Shown here piece by piece: positions 1 through 8,286 of a stretch of 15,002 nucleotides of DNA. The DNA comes from an uncultured Lachnospiraceae bacterium. GTDB taxonomy: Bacteria; Bacillota; Clostridia; Lachnospirales; Lachnospiraceae. The notes under the pieces are model-generated. The model saw nothing but the letters and a program-made list of their open reading frames with translations. It was not told where the DNA came from and searched no databases. A program made the position numbers and the translations under genes. The stretch's first letter is position 1, and every line of letters starts with the position of its first letter. Where the stretch lies: assembly GCA_910586205.1 (NCBI GenBank), contig CAJUGD010000001.1:164595-179596 (forward strand), in the 5' to 3' direction.

Positions 1-740
1 CGTCTCAGCCGATGTATGAGGATGAGGATGATGATCGGACAATCGCGATACCACGCTCATCTGAGCCGATGTATGAAGACGAGGATGATGATCGAACGAT
101 AGCGATACCACGTTCATCTGAGCCGATGTATGAAGACGAGGATGATGATCGGACGATAGCGATACCACGTTCATCTCAGCCGGTGTATGAGGACGAGGAT
201 GATGATCCAACAATCGCAATACCGTCATCTGCCTCTCAGGCCGTTTCCTCTGGTTTGGGAGTTTCTAGGGAACAGAAAAAGGCGGAAGAACCGGCGGCCT
301 CTGTTTCAGAGCAGAGGATAAAGGACTGCAGGATTCAGCAAGAAGCGCCGTTACAGCCTCAGTTCGAAGCGCAGAAAAATCCGGCACAGATGCAAGCAGG
401 ATTTGTGGTAGGATGGCTGGTGTGTATAAACGGGGTTCAAAAAGGACGTGATTACCGTCTGTGCAGGGGATTTAACCGCCTTGGGGGCAGTGACAAAATG
501 GACATTGCCGTAAAGGGAGATTCAAAACTGGGCGCATTTGTATCCTGTGCCATTGTTTATGATGATAAGAGCAATGAGTTTTTTGCAGTAAAACAGGAAG
601 ATGAGCATGTGTTTTTGAATGAAGAAAGCCTGAAGGGAGCGGTTAAGCTTACATCAGGAGACCGGATTAAGGCCGGGGACAGTGAGTTTGAGTTTGTTGC
701 ATTCTGCAGAGAAGGAAGATTGTGGGATTCCTATGAATGA
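1..740 (+). CDS. Acidic TIAIP-repeat protein with C-terminal degenerate FHA domain (5' truncated)
   Basis: The frame is open from the first base; codons from position 3 read Ser-Gln-Pro, the end of one more repeat, so the start lies upstream and the Met at 12 is internal. The visible part has four 19-residue repeats (YEDEDDD then R/P-TIAIP), a Gln/Glu-rich linker, and a C-terminal domain of about 110 residues. That domain has FHA-like spacing (a GW-LVC strand, then RLGGSDKMDI, then LTSGDRI) and closely resembles the FHA-like domain of the protein at 4494. It lacks the Gly-Arg and Ser-x-x-His residues that bind phosphothreonine, so binding is doubtful. Each repeat carries one Thr with Ile at +3, a pattern FHA domains can accept once phosphorylated. 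The gene overlaps the phosphatase start by 8 bases, which implies coupled translation. The role as a kinase substrate or adaptor is inferred. Confidence 0.85.
   Translation, partial: SQPMYEDEDDDRTIAIPRSSEPMYEDEDDDRTIAIPRSSEPMYEDEDDDRTIAIPRSSQPVYEDEDDDPTIAIPSSASQAVSSGLGVSREQKKAEEPAASVSEQRIKDCRIQQEAPLQPQFEAQKNPAQMQAGFVVGWLVCINGVQKGRDYRLCRGFNRLGGSDKMDIAVKGDSKLGAFVSCAIVYDDKSNEFFAVKQEDEHVFLNEESLKGAVKLTSGDRIKAGDSEFEFVAFCREGRLWDSYE
12..239 (+). repeat. Four tandem 57-bp in-frame repeats encoding the acidic TIAIP motif
   Basis: Units lie at 12-68, 69-125, 126-182 and 183-239. The first three are nearly identical in DNA and the fourth has diverged, especially in its last third. Part of a further unit is cut by the window edge at 1-11. 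Each unit encodes Met/Val-Tyr, seven mostly acidic residues, Arg or Pro, then TIAIP and a Ser-rich hinge. There are no unique spacers and the reading frame is kept, so this is a coding repeat prone to copy-number change, not a CRISPR array. Confidence 0.95.
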
Positions 741-1554
741 GTTAAATATCGTACAGCTTCGGAAGGAACGGCTTCCCAAAGAAATTGCCGCAGAGGCATA
801 CAGTATTATTGGGCACCGGAAAACACAGCAGGATTTTGCAGGGACTTTTGCAGGTCCGGACAGGGTGCTGGCAGTGCTCTGTGACGGCATGGGTGGCCTT
901 ATGGGAGGAGAGCGGGCAAGCCGGGAGGCAGCAGGTATGCTGCTGAAGGATTATGAGACCAAACAGCCTTCAAAGAATTTTGCGGATTTTCTGTGTCGGG
1001 AGGCAGTCCGCATGGACAGCAGGGTACACGGATTAAAGTCAAGAGACGGAAGAAGACTCGATGCAGGGACTACTGCTGTGGCTGTTGTTGTCAGCAAAGA
1101 CGGGACGGCAGAGTGGATGTCCGTGGGCGACAGCCGGATCTATTTGCTGCGGGGAGACAGTCTGAAGCAGCTTACCAGGGACCAGAACTATCGGTGTCTT
1201 CTGGAAGATTCCCTTCGAAAAGGGGAGATCACCCAGGAGCATTACGATCAAGAGATACAGGGGAAAATGGCTGAGGCGCTTACCAGCTATCTTGGCATGG
1301 GGAATATTAAGAAGATCGGCAGAAGCAGGCAGGGAATTGCTCTAAAGCCAGGAGATCAGATACTTCTGTGCAGCGACGGATTATACAAAAGCTTAAGCAG
1401 TGATCAGATCAAAGCCATGCTGATTGACAATCAGATCGATGCCCGTGTCTCAGTAAGGCGCTTGGCGGATATGGCCTTGGCAAAGGCAGTTAAAAAGCAG
1501 GACAACACCACAGTGGTCCTGATTCAATATCACGGCAAAAAAACGGAGGAATGA
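733..1554 (+). CDS. PP2C-family Ser/Thr protein phosphatase
   Basis: A 273-residue protein of normal length for a single-domain bacterial PP2C (PPM) phosphatase, which uses two metal ions to remove phosphate from Ser/Thr. The metal-binding aspartates are present: QQD (D34), DGMGG (D51), CSDGLY (D215) and DNTT (D257). SVGDSRIYL is also typical. There is no membrane segment, so it acts in the cytoplasm. An in-frame ATG at 682 would give a longer form, but it lies deep in the upstream gene and its extension has no family features. I chose ATG 733, which overlaps the upstream stop and keeps the usual N-terminus just before the RKTQQD motif. The stop is 4 bases from the next kinase, so it is the natural partner phosphatase of the kinases in this operon. 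Confidence 0.95.
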   Translation: MNELNIVQLRKERLPKEIAAEAYSIIGHRKTQQDFAGTFAGPDRVLAVLCDGMGGLMGGERASREAAGMLLKDYETKQPSKNFADFLCREAVRMDSRVHGLKSRDGRRLDAGTTAVAVVVSKDGTAEWMSVGDSRIYLLRGDSLKQLTRDQNYRCLLEDSLRKGEITQEHYDQEIQGKMAEALTSYLGMGNIKKIGRSRQGIALKPGDQILLCSDGLYKSLSSDQIKAMLIDNQIDARVSVRRLADMALAKAVKKQDNTTVVLIQYHGKKTEE

Positions 1555-1558
1555 CATC

Positions 1559-3562
1559 ATGGCTCGGTGCTATCACTGTATGAAGGAATACACGGAGGAG
1601 GCAAATTTCTGTCCCCACTGCGGTTACGACCGGCATGCCAAGGCCCATGATTTGTACTATATGGAGCCGGGAACGCTTCTTTTAGACGGCAGGTACATGA
1701 TTGGGGAATCTGTAAATGCAGGAGGCTTTGGGATTGTATATAAGGCATGGGATCATACCTTTGCAAAAATGGTAGCCATCAAGGAATATTATCCAGGCAG
1801 TATTGTGACCAGAACACCAGGGACCATGGAGGTTCGTTCTTATTCGGAAAAAAATATAGAAGAATTTGAAAAGGGGAAGAAACGTTTTTTAAATGAAGCC
1901 AGAAAAATGGCTAAGTTTACTTCCCATCCGAATATTGTGGATGTGTATGATTTTTTTGAGGAAAAAAATACGGCATACATGGTTATGGAATTTATGGAGG
2001 GTATGACGTATAAGGAATATATTGCACAACAGGGCGGCAAGGTGAGCCAGGCCATGGCAGTAGGTGTGGCGCTGGCTGTACTGGATGCACTGAGAGAGGT
2101 ACATAAGGAAAAGATTGTTCACCGTGATATTAATCCCAACAATATATTTATCTGCAGCAGCGGTGTGGTGAAGCTGTTTGACTTTGGAGCGGCCAGGTTT
2201 GAGGCTTCCGAGATGTCTACAGTCTTAACGCCTCACTATGCTCCGCCGGAGCAGTACAGTACGAATGGAGTCCAGGGGCCTCAGACAGACATTTATGCGG
2301 TGGGAGCTACTACATATTTTGCACTGACAGGAATAAAGCCAGAGGAATCTACAGACCGGCTTCACAAAGATCATCTGGTTCCCCCTCATAAGCTGGATTC
2401 GGAAATACCCAAAAGCTTAAGCAATGTGGTTATGCGGGCCATGGCCCTGAAGCTGGAGCTGCGTTTCCAGAATACGGAGCAGTTTAGGGATGGGCTGATG
2501 GATAAGAAAAAGGTTCTGGACGTGGAAGAAGAACTTCGCCGCCGCAGAAGAGTGCGCCTGGTCCAGATTGCAGCAACCCTTGTCGTTTTGGCATCTGTAG
2601 GAGGATTTTTTGTCTGCCGTTATAGAAAACAGCAGGAGGATGCTACTTTGCAGCCGACGGAGCTTCAGATATGGGTTTCTGCAGATGAGGACGATACTCC
2701 GGAGAATGCCAAATCCAGAACAGAAGCCATGCTTGCAGATTTTCTTCAGGATTATCCTCAGGTGACGGTTCAAATAGAGGCTTTTGAGGCAGCATCTTAT
2801 GAAACAAAGATTAATGAAGCTGCAGCAGCAGGAACACTTCCGGATCTATTTGAAAGTACGGATTTAGATCCGGTCTATACAGAGAAGCTGGAGACACTTA
2901 CCATAACAATGGACAGGCTGGAGAATGTGGAGGAGTACTGGTTCCTCGGACAATATGGAGAGCTGTTTCCGGAAATGACCCATATGCCTCTCTGCTTCCA
3001 GGTTCCGGTAGTGTATGTTCGCCTGAATGGACAGGAGAATGGAGACAGGACTTCTGTCCGAAGGGAAGATTTTTTGATTTACAAGGAGCTGATGGGTGAG
3101 GAATGTATCCTGGATTATCAGAAGCTGGCAGCAGAAAACAAACGGGATATGAACCAGGACGGCTGTCAGATGTTTATAGATGGAGAGTCAGATCGGTATC
3201 TTTCTGATACGGCTGATTATCAGCGTTTGACAAAGGAGCTGCCGGCCCAGTTTCGGGTAGAGCTTCCAACAGAAGGGGCAAGGGTACGTTTTGATCATCT
3301 TTGGAGTGTTAATAAGGCTTCTGGAAAATATGAGAAAAAAGCTGCCCAATGGATGCTTTACTATATGCTCTCTGCCAATTCCCAAAATGTTTTAGGGGTA
3401 AGGGAGCTGGAAGGGATTCCTATGAACCGTACCATGTACCAGGTGTTTCAGGATGTATACCAGGCAGATTTGGGCATGGTAGACGGGCAGATACAAAAGG
3501 CGCCCGCAGGCGGGAGCCAGTGGCTTGCTGATAATAAGAAATATATGGAAAGCTGGAAATAA
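1559..3562 (+). CDS. Zinc-ribbon transmembrane Ser/Thr kinase with solute-binding-protein-like extracellular domain
   Basis: A 667-residue receptor kinase. A four-Cys ribbon (C4, C7, C18, C21) precedes a complete Hanks-type kinase domain at about 45-310: glycine loop NAGGFGIVY, Lys75, HRD at 188-190 with Asn195, DFG at 208-210, and APPEQY. A basic stretch and one membrane helix follow at about 332-352. The outer 310 residues resemble a family 1 (sugar-type) extracellular solute-binding protein: LQIWVSADED at the start, a SYETKI...AAAGTLPDLFE segment, and a C-terminal WMLYYMLSANSQ...GIPMN segment like the usual signature of those proteins. There is no lipobox because the helix anchors it. It probably senses a ligand or a partner lipoprotein and phosphorylates cytoplasmic targets. 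The start follows CGGAGGA by 8 bases. The kinase call is firm; the sensor fold is from pattern recognition. Confidence 0.92.
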   Translation: MARCYHCMKEYTEEANFCPHCGYDRHAKAHDLYYMEPGTLLLDGRYMIGESVNAGGFGIVYKAWDHTFAKMVAIKEYYPGSIVTRTPGTMEVRSYSEKNIEEFEKGKKRFLNEARKMAKFTSHPNIVDVYDFFEEKNTAYMVMEFMEGMTYKEYIAQQGGKVSQAMAVGVALAVLDALREVHKEKIVHRDINPNNIFICSSGVVKLFDFGAARFEASEMSTVLTPHYAPPEQYSTNGVQGPQTDIYAVGATTYFALTGIKPEESTDRLHKDHLVPPHKLDSEIPKSLSNVVMRAMALKLELRFQNTEQFRDGLMDKKKVLDVEEELRRRRRVRLVQIAATLVVLASVGGFFVCRYRKQQEDATLQPTELQIWVSADEDDTPENAKSRTEAMLADFLQDYPQVTVQIEAFEAASYETKINEAAAAGTLPDLFESTDLDPVYTEKLETLTITMDRLENVEEYWFLGQYGELFPEMTHMPLCFQVPVVYVRLNGQENGDRTSVRREDFLIYKELMGEECILDYQKLAAENKRDMNQDGCQMFIDGESDRYLSDTADYQRLTKELPAQFRVELPTEGARVRFDHLWSVNKASGKYEKKAAQWMLYYMLSANSQNVLGVRELEGIPMNRTMYQVFQDVYQADLGMVDGQIQKAPAGGSQWLADNKKYMESWK

Positions 3563-3567
3563 ACAGG

Positions 3568-4449
3568 ATGAAGCGTTGTTTAGGTTGTATGGAGGAGTAC
3601 CAGGAGAAGGAGGCAATTTGTCCTCATTGCGGCTGGACGGAGGATAACTTTGACACGCCCAAAGGCATTTTGGAGCCAGGAAATATTTTAAAAGGACGAT
3701 ATATAGTGGGCACTGTCAGGCGTCAGGATGAGCTGGACATTTTGTATATAGGGTGGGATGCATTATTTTCCCGCAAGGTTCTGATTATGGAGTATTTTCC
3801 CGAAGCGATGGTCCGCCGCAGAGAGGATGGGACAATAAAGGCAGAAGATTCTTTTGAGGAGGAATTTTTCCGGGAGCTTCAGAGGTTTATGGAATATAAC
3901 CGTAAGCTGATTACATTAGACAGGACTCCGGGACTTTTAAATGTTTTCGCAGTGACAGAAGATTATGGCACAGCTTATGTAATTATGGAATTTCCAGAGG
4001 GAAAGACTTTAAGAGAAATGGTGTACAGCTATCCGGATATGTGTTCTCCGGAACGGGTGCAGTGGGTGATTCAGGATCTGTCCCGGCCTTTGTCTGCGGC
4101 CCACAGGCTGGGTATTTATCATGGTCAGGTGGATATGGATCATATTTACATGATTCCCCATGGAAGCTGCTTTTTAGGATGTTTTAGCGGAAATGTAAAA
4201 GAGAGTCAGGATCCCATAGACAGAGATATTAAGGAGCTTGCCAACCTTGCCGGAAGTTTGCTGGCAGGGGAAAGGATTTGGGAGGAGCGTTCCTTAGAAG
4301 AAAATATGAATGATTTGCAGGATAAGGTGCCTTCCTGTATCATGGATGCATTGCGGGCGGTTTTAGGAACCAGCAATGTGGGAAAGCTCTGTTCTGTCAA
4401 TAGGTTTGCAGATTTGTTTTTGGATGAGGCAACCATTGAAATGGTTTAG
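3568..4449 (+). CDS. Zinc-ribbon pseudokinase
   Basis: A 293-residue cytoplasmic protein built like the N-terminal halves of its kinase neighbours: four-Cys ribbon (C4, C7, C18, C21), an LEPGNILKGRYIVG entry, then a kinase fold. The catalytic residues are lost. The glycine loop reads RRQDELDILY, the ATP-binding Lys is Met74 (VLIMEYFP), the HRD motif is HGQ (185-187), the metal-binding Asn is His192, and DFG is replaced by Cys-Phe-Ser (205-207). The fold landmarks AYVIMEFPEGKTL and the later helices survive. It should not phosphorylate, and probably serves as an allosteric partner or scaffold for a flanking kinase. The frame is intact, which argues for a kept function and not decay. It starts 5 bases after the upstream stop with a weak ribosome site, suggesting coupling. 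It has no membrane segment. Confidence 0.88.
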   Translation: MKRCLGCMEEYQEKEAICPHCGWTEDNFDTPKGILEPGNILKGRYIVGTVRRQDELDILYIGWDALFSRKVLIMEYFPEAMVRRREDGTIKAEDSFEEEFFRELQRFMEYNRKLITLDRTPGLLNVFAVTEDYGTAYVIMEFPEGKTLREMVYSYPDMCSPERVQWVIQDLSRPLSAAHRLGIYHGQVDMDHIYMIPHGSCFLGCFSGNVKESQDPIDRDIKELANLAGSLLAGERIWEERSLEENMNDLQDKVPSCIMDALRAVLGTSNVGKLCSVNRFADLFLDEATIEMV

Positions 4450-4493
4450 CAGTTCAGAATAAGCAGGAAAGAGGGCCAGGAGGAAAAGAGAGT

Positions 4494-5015
4494 ATGAACT
4501 TGAAGCGCTGTGTTCACGGGCACTTTTATGATGGAGATAAACATACAGTATGTCCCAAATGCGGAGGAGAGGAAAAGCCGCCTGCTGCCGCCTGTCAGGA
4601 GGAAAGTTTGGCTCAGGGACAGCCAAGAGGGCAGGAAAAACAAAAGGAGCCTGCAGTGGGATGGCTGGTATGTACAGAGGGAGCGCTTTATGGCAGAGTC
4701 TTTGAGCTGAAAAAGGGAGAGAACCGTATCGGCAATTCTCCAAAGCTGGATATTGTGCTGGAGGCGGATTCTCAGAGCCCCAGGTGCTGCCAGATAATCG
4801 TGACATATGATTCGGATAAAAGAGCTTTTTATGCTGACATGGGAGAGACAAGAGAGCTGTCATATATAAATGGTCAGGTTCTGCTTATGAGACTTGAGCT
4901 TCAGAACCGAGACATTCTTCAGGTGGGTGATATAAAGCTGATGTTCATTCCTTTGTGCGGTCCGGATTTTGCCTGGCAGGAAACGGAAAATAAACTGACA
5001 GATAAGGAAGCATGA
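4494..5015 (+). CDS. Cys/His-ribbon protein with degenerate FHA domain
   Basis: A 173-residue protein. The N-terminus has a variant metal site (C-x-HGH-x-YDG, later CPKCG), unlike the plain CxxC pairs of its neighbours. A Glu/Gln-rich linker leads to a C-terminal FHA-like domain at about 57-160, with VGWLVCTEGALYGRVFEL, NRIGNSPKLDIVL, YINGQVL and ILQVGDIKLMF in FHA order. The Ser-x-x-His of phosphothreonine binders is replaced by SPRCC, so recognition may be altered or lost. It is a clear paralogue of the C-terminal domain of the truncated first gene. The start is preceded by CAGGAGG at 4477-4483, 10 bases away, and the stop is one base from the PASTA kinase start. The context suggests an adaptor for the kinases; this is inference. 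Confidence 0.85.
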   Translation: MNLKRCVHGHFYDGDKHTVCPKCGGEEKPPAAACQEESLAQGQPRGQEKQKEPAVGWLVCTEGALYGRVFELKKGENRIGNSPKLDIVLEADSQSPRCCQIIVTYDSDKRAFYADMGETRELSYINGQVLLMRLELQNRDILQVGDIKLMFIPLCGPDFAWQETENKLTDKEA

Positions 5016-5016
5016 T

Positions 5017-7224
5017 ATGAAAACACTGTGTTTGGGATGTATGAAAGAATACGAGGGGGATTATAATGTTTGTCCCCATTGTGGTTACGAGCAGAGCAGC
5101 CCTGCCAAGGAAGCATATCATATTGCACCAGGAGTGACTATCCGGGGACGGTATATTATAGGGCGTGTTTTGGGTTTCGGCGGTTTTGGAATTACTTATA
5201 TTGGTTTTGATACGACCCTTCAGCACAGGGTGGCCATAAAAGAATATTTTCCCTCTGAATTTGCCACCCGTATGCCCCATGAGACTCAGGTGCGGATCTA
5301 TGCAGGAGAAAAAAAGGAACAGTTTGTGGCAGGCATGAAGAAAACTCTGGATGAGGCAAAACGTCTGGCAGAGTTTCATCAGGTTCCCGGAATTACGCAG
5401 ATCTATGATTTTTTTGAGGAGAACAATACAGCTTATATTGTAATGGAGCTGCTGGAGGGAGATACCCTGAAGGCAAGACTGAAGAAAGTGGGAAAAATGC
5501 CGGTAGAGGAGGCATTGCCTATTATTCTGGCAGTGATCGCAGCTTTAAAAGAGGTTCATGCCAAAGATATTATTCACCGGGACATTTCACCGGATAATAT
5601 TTATCTGCTGGAAAACGGCCAGGTAAAGCTTCTGGATTTTGGTGCGGCCCGTCAGGTGACTACTACCCACAGCAAGTCTCTGACAGTTATTCTGAAACTT
5701 GGATATGCGCCGGTGGAACAGTATCAGAGCGGAGGGAATCAGGGACCCTGGACAGACGTGTATTCCCTGGCTGCCACATTTTATAAGATGATTACCGGGA
5801 TCCGTCCTCCGGAATCTCCGGAGCGGAGGGTAAAGGATACCTTAAAGGAACCGTCTAAGTTAGGGGTGGCCATTGAGAAAAATATAGAGAATGCTCTGAT
5901 GAATGCCCTTCAGGTTCGGATTATGGATCGCACAAAGTCAGCAGAGGAATTTGAAAAAGCCTTAAGCTCCCAGCATGTAAAGCGGACAACTGCCACTGTG
6001 GAGAAAAATGACATGGGGCAATGGCCTTTATGGCTGAAAGCGCTTTGTGGGGCAGCGGGAGCGGCTGTGCTGGTCTTTGGTATATTGCTGATGACAGGGG
6101 TGATTGATTCGCCGCTTCCCAAACTGCCGGGCTTTGAGAAAAGGGAAAATACAGTATGGATGCCTAGTCTGGTCAATATGTCTCAGAGTGACGCAAGGGA
6201 GAGGTTAGAGTCCATGGGGCTGGTCTGTGAGATTGGAGGAACCCAAGCTTCTGAGACTATCATGGAAGGCTATGTGCTGGGACAGGTGGATGAACAGGAC
6301 AATGAGATTATGCCTGGCACCCAGGTCGAAAATGGAACACGGATTCGGCTGGTCATCAGTTCCGGAAGCGGAAGGACTGCTGTTCCGGATGTGGTTTGGA
6401 TGACAGAGGAGAATGCGGTGGCTTTGCTCAAGGAGCAGGGGCTTATTGCGGTTAATACAGAAACGGATGATGAGAGTTGGGCGCCGTCCGGTATGGTAAC
6501 AGGTATCAGCCCGGATCGGGATACAGAGATTGAGTTGGATGAGCTGATCACTCTTCGGATTGCCTCAGGAAACCAGAATCCTGGAAGCGGAGAAACCCAG
6601 GTGCCGGATATTACCGGATCTTTGGAGCAGGAAGGTCTTGAGAAGGCTAAGGCAGCCGGGCTGTTTTTGGAAAAAGAAGGACTTGAGTATAACCGGGAGG
6701 TTCCCAAGGGACAGATATTTGCTCAGTCTCCCGCAGGAGGATCCAAGGAAAACAAAGGCGGTATTATTAAGATAAAAATAAGCCTTGGAGCGAAGCAGGT
6801 TCAGGTGATGAGTGTTTTGAACCAGGAGCGGGAGGAAGCTGTCTCTAACCTGGAGCAAATCGGGTTGGTTGTGACCGTACAGGAGGAGTATCATGATTCT
6901 GTGGAAGAAGGAAGGGTGATTTCTCAGAGTGTGGAGCCTGGGCTTGTGGATGAAGGCACAGAACTCACAATCACAGTAAGTCTGGGCAGAGAACCTGAAA
7001 GACCGACTCAGGGAAGAAATACAGGAGCGGGAGGAAACCAGCAAAATGAACGCCGGCCGGCCGGGAATGCCCCGGCGGCAGGAGGCAGCCAGTCTGCCCC
7101 GGCTGGTCAGAATCCTCCTCCGGTAAATAATCCGCCGGTACAGGAGACTCCGGCACCCCCGCCGCCTGCCCCGACACCGGCTCCGGATCCGGGAAGGGAT
7201 TCTGATTTTGACAGGCTTCAGTAA
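5017..7224 (+). CDS. Zinc-ribbon Ser/Thr kinase with four PASTA domains (PrkC/PknB-like)
   Basis: A 735-residue receptor kinase. In order: four-Cys ribbon (C5, C8, C19, C22); complete kinase domain at about 45-310 with LGFGGFGITY, Lys75, HRD at 187-189, Asn194, DFG at 207-209 and APVEQY; one membrane helix at about 343-361; four PASTA-like repeats from about 380 to 655; and a Pro/Ala/Gly-rich tail to the end. PASTA repeats in this family bind peptidoglycan fragments or lipid II, so it probably monitors the wall and signals to growth or division proteins. The second and third repeats begin with the usual VPD-type strand (AVPDVV, QVPDIT); the first and fourth are more divergent. The N-terminal ribbon and the long Pro-rich end are unlike standard PrkC. 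The ribosome site is AAGGAAG, 6 bases before ATG. It is the last gene of the tight operon. Confidence 0.95.
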   Translation: MKTLCLGCMKEYEGDYNVCPHCGYEQSSPAKEAYHIAPGVTIRGRYIIGRVLGFGGFGITYIGFDTTLQHRVAIKEYFPSEFATRMPHETQVRIYAGEKKEQFVAGMKKTLDEAKRLAEFHQVPGITQIYDFFEENNTAYIVMELLEGDTLKARLKKVGKMPVEEALPIILAVIAALKEVHAKDIIHRDISPDNIYLLENGQVKLLDFGAARQVTTTHSKSLTVILKLGYAPVEQYQSGGNQGPWTDVYSLAATFYKMITGIRPPESPERRVKDTLKEPSKLGVAIEKNIENALMNALQVRIMDRTKSAEEFEKALSSQHVKRTTATVEKNDMGQWPLWLKALCGAAGAAVLVFGILLMTGVIDSPLPKLPGFEKRENTVWMPSLVNMSQSDARERLESMGLVCEIGGTQASETIMEGYVLGQVDEQDNEIMPGTQVENGTRIRLVISSGSGRTAVPDVVWMTEENAVALLKEQGLIAVNTETDDESWAPSGMVTGISPDRDTEIELDELITLRIASGNQNPGSGETQVPDITGSLEQEGLEKAKAAGLFLEKEGLEYNREVPKGQIFAQSPAGGSKENKGGIIKIKISLGAKQVQVMSVLNQEREEAVSNLEQIGLVVTVQEEYHDSVEEGRVISQSVEPGLVDEGTELTITVSLGREPERPTQGRNTGAGGNQQNERRPAGNAPAAGGSQSAPAGQNPPPVNNPPVQETPAPPPPAPTPAPDPGRDSDFDRLQ

Positions 7225-7358
7225 GATGCCGTATATGATGCGGGGAGCTTTAGAAAAAGCAAGGAGTGTTAATGGATCGCCCTTTTATCTTATAGCTAAA
7301 GTTAGAGATATTTTCGGCGATATTCATAAAAAATATTATATTTCAGGAGGAAAGAAGC

Positions 7359-8243
7359 ATGAAAAAGAGATTAGCAGGAGCAGGAATTGTAGCAGTATTG
7401 TCTTGCGCTATGGCATTTGCAGCTATGGCAGGCTGGGAAAAGGACGGGGAGAAGGATACTTACCGTTTTGACAGCGGAAGCCTTGCAAGAAGCCAGGTTG
7501 TAGAGATTGACGGCGTGCGCTATGGGTTTGACGCAGAGGCGCATATGATGACTGGCTGGCAGGCCATTGATTCAAACTGGTTTTATTTTGAGCCGGAAAA
7601 CGGCGCGGCAGCAGTTGGCTGGAAGCAGATTGACGGTTCTTGGTATTATCTGAATCCGGATAAAGGCGGAGCCATGCACACTTCTTGGCTGAATATCGGT
7701 GCAAAGCGTTATTACATGAAGGAAAACGGCGTTATGGCTATAGGCGCTTTTGATGCGGATGGTTTCTGTTATTTTGCAGAAGCGGACGGATCCCTGAAGC
7801 GCAATACATATACAGAAGAAGGAAGCGTTACCATGCGTTATGATGCGGATGGGAAGAAATATTACCGGAATACAGAGAATGTGGTAGATAACCGGGGCGG
7901 CGGCGGAGAAGTATGGCTTCCGGTACTGCCTGGGGCGGCCTTAGATCAGCAGCGGTCAGAGGTTCAGGAGAGAAATTTAGAGCACATCCAGGAAAAGAAG
8001 GATGAATTGTATGAGAATTATAAAAAGAATGTTTTGTCGCTGAACTCAAAGGCACAGGAAAAGAAGAGAACTGAGTGGAAGGAAAAGGCTAGGAGGGAAC
8101 TTTTGTATCTGGCAGCAGAGGAGGCGGAGATCCAGGAATTTACTACTTTAGTGATCAATGGCTCTTATGGCAGGGATGATTATAATTACGGATATACGGA
8201 TTATGATCATGATGACTACGACTACGACGATTATGATGATTGA
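7359..8243 (+). CDS. Secreted cell-wall-binding-repeat protein with coiled coil and acidic Tyr/Asp tail
   Basis: A 294-residue exported protein. It has a signal peptide of about 25 residues (KKR, hydrophobic core, cleavage likely after AMA). Residues about 45-155 contain aromatic repeats of the choline-binding/CW-binding type, for example GWQAIDSNWFYF, GWKQIDGSWYYL, SWLNIGAKRYYM and FDADGFCYF. These modules attach proteins to wall polymers without covalent bonds. A Gly-rich hinge leads to a charged helical stretch at about 190-265 that looks like a coiled coil, and the protein ends in about 22 residues made almost only of Asp, Tyr, Asn and Gly. No enzyme domain is visible. AGGAGG at 7345-7350 sits 8 bases before the ATG. 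The 134-base gap upstream suggests it may also be transcribed separately from the kinase operon. Confidence 0.88.
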   Translation: MKKRLAGAGIVAVLSCAMAFAAMAGWEKDGEKDTYRFDSGSLARSQVVEIDGVRYGFDAEAHMMTGWQAIDSNWFYFEPENGAAAVGWKQIDGSWYYLNPDKGGAMHTSWLNIGAKRYYMKENGVMAIGAFDADGFCYFAEADGSLKRNTYTEEGSVTMRYDADGKKYYRNTENVVDNRGGGGEVWLPVLPGAALDQQRSEVQERNLEHIQEKKDELYENYKKNVLSLNSKAQEKKRTEWKEKARRELLYLAAEEAEIQEFTTLVINGSYGRDDYNYGYTDYDHDDYDYDDYDD

Positions 8244-8286
8244 GAAATAGAATTGCTGTAAATCGGAAAAGAAGGAAGGGTGAATT

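Noticed and set aside
12..239. Direct repeats resembling a CRISPR array
   Set aside because: Units are adjacent with no spacers, keep one reading frame and encode a protein repeat.
682..732. Upstream ATG for the phosphatase
   Set aside because: It lies 59 bases inside the previous gene and adds residues with no family features; ATG 733 overlaps the upstream stop.
7311..7339. Possible promoter TTTTCG-17-TATTAT before the wall-binding protein
   Set aside because: The -35 match is poor; an internal promoter is likely from the gap but cannot be placed.
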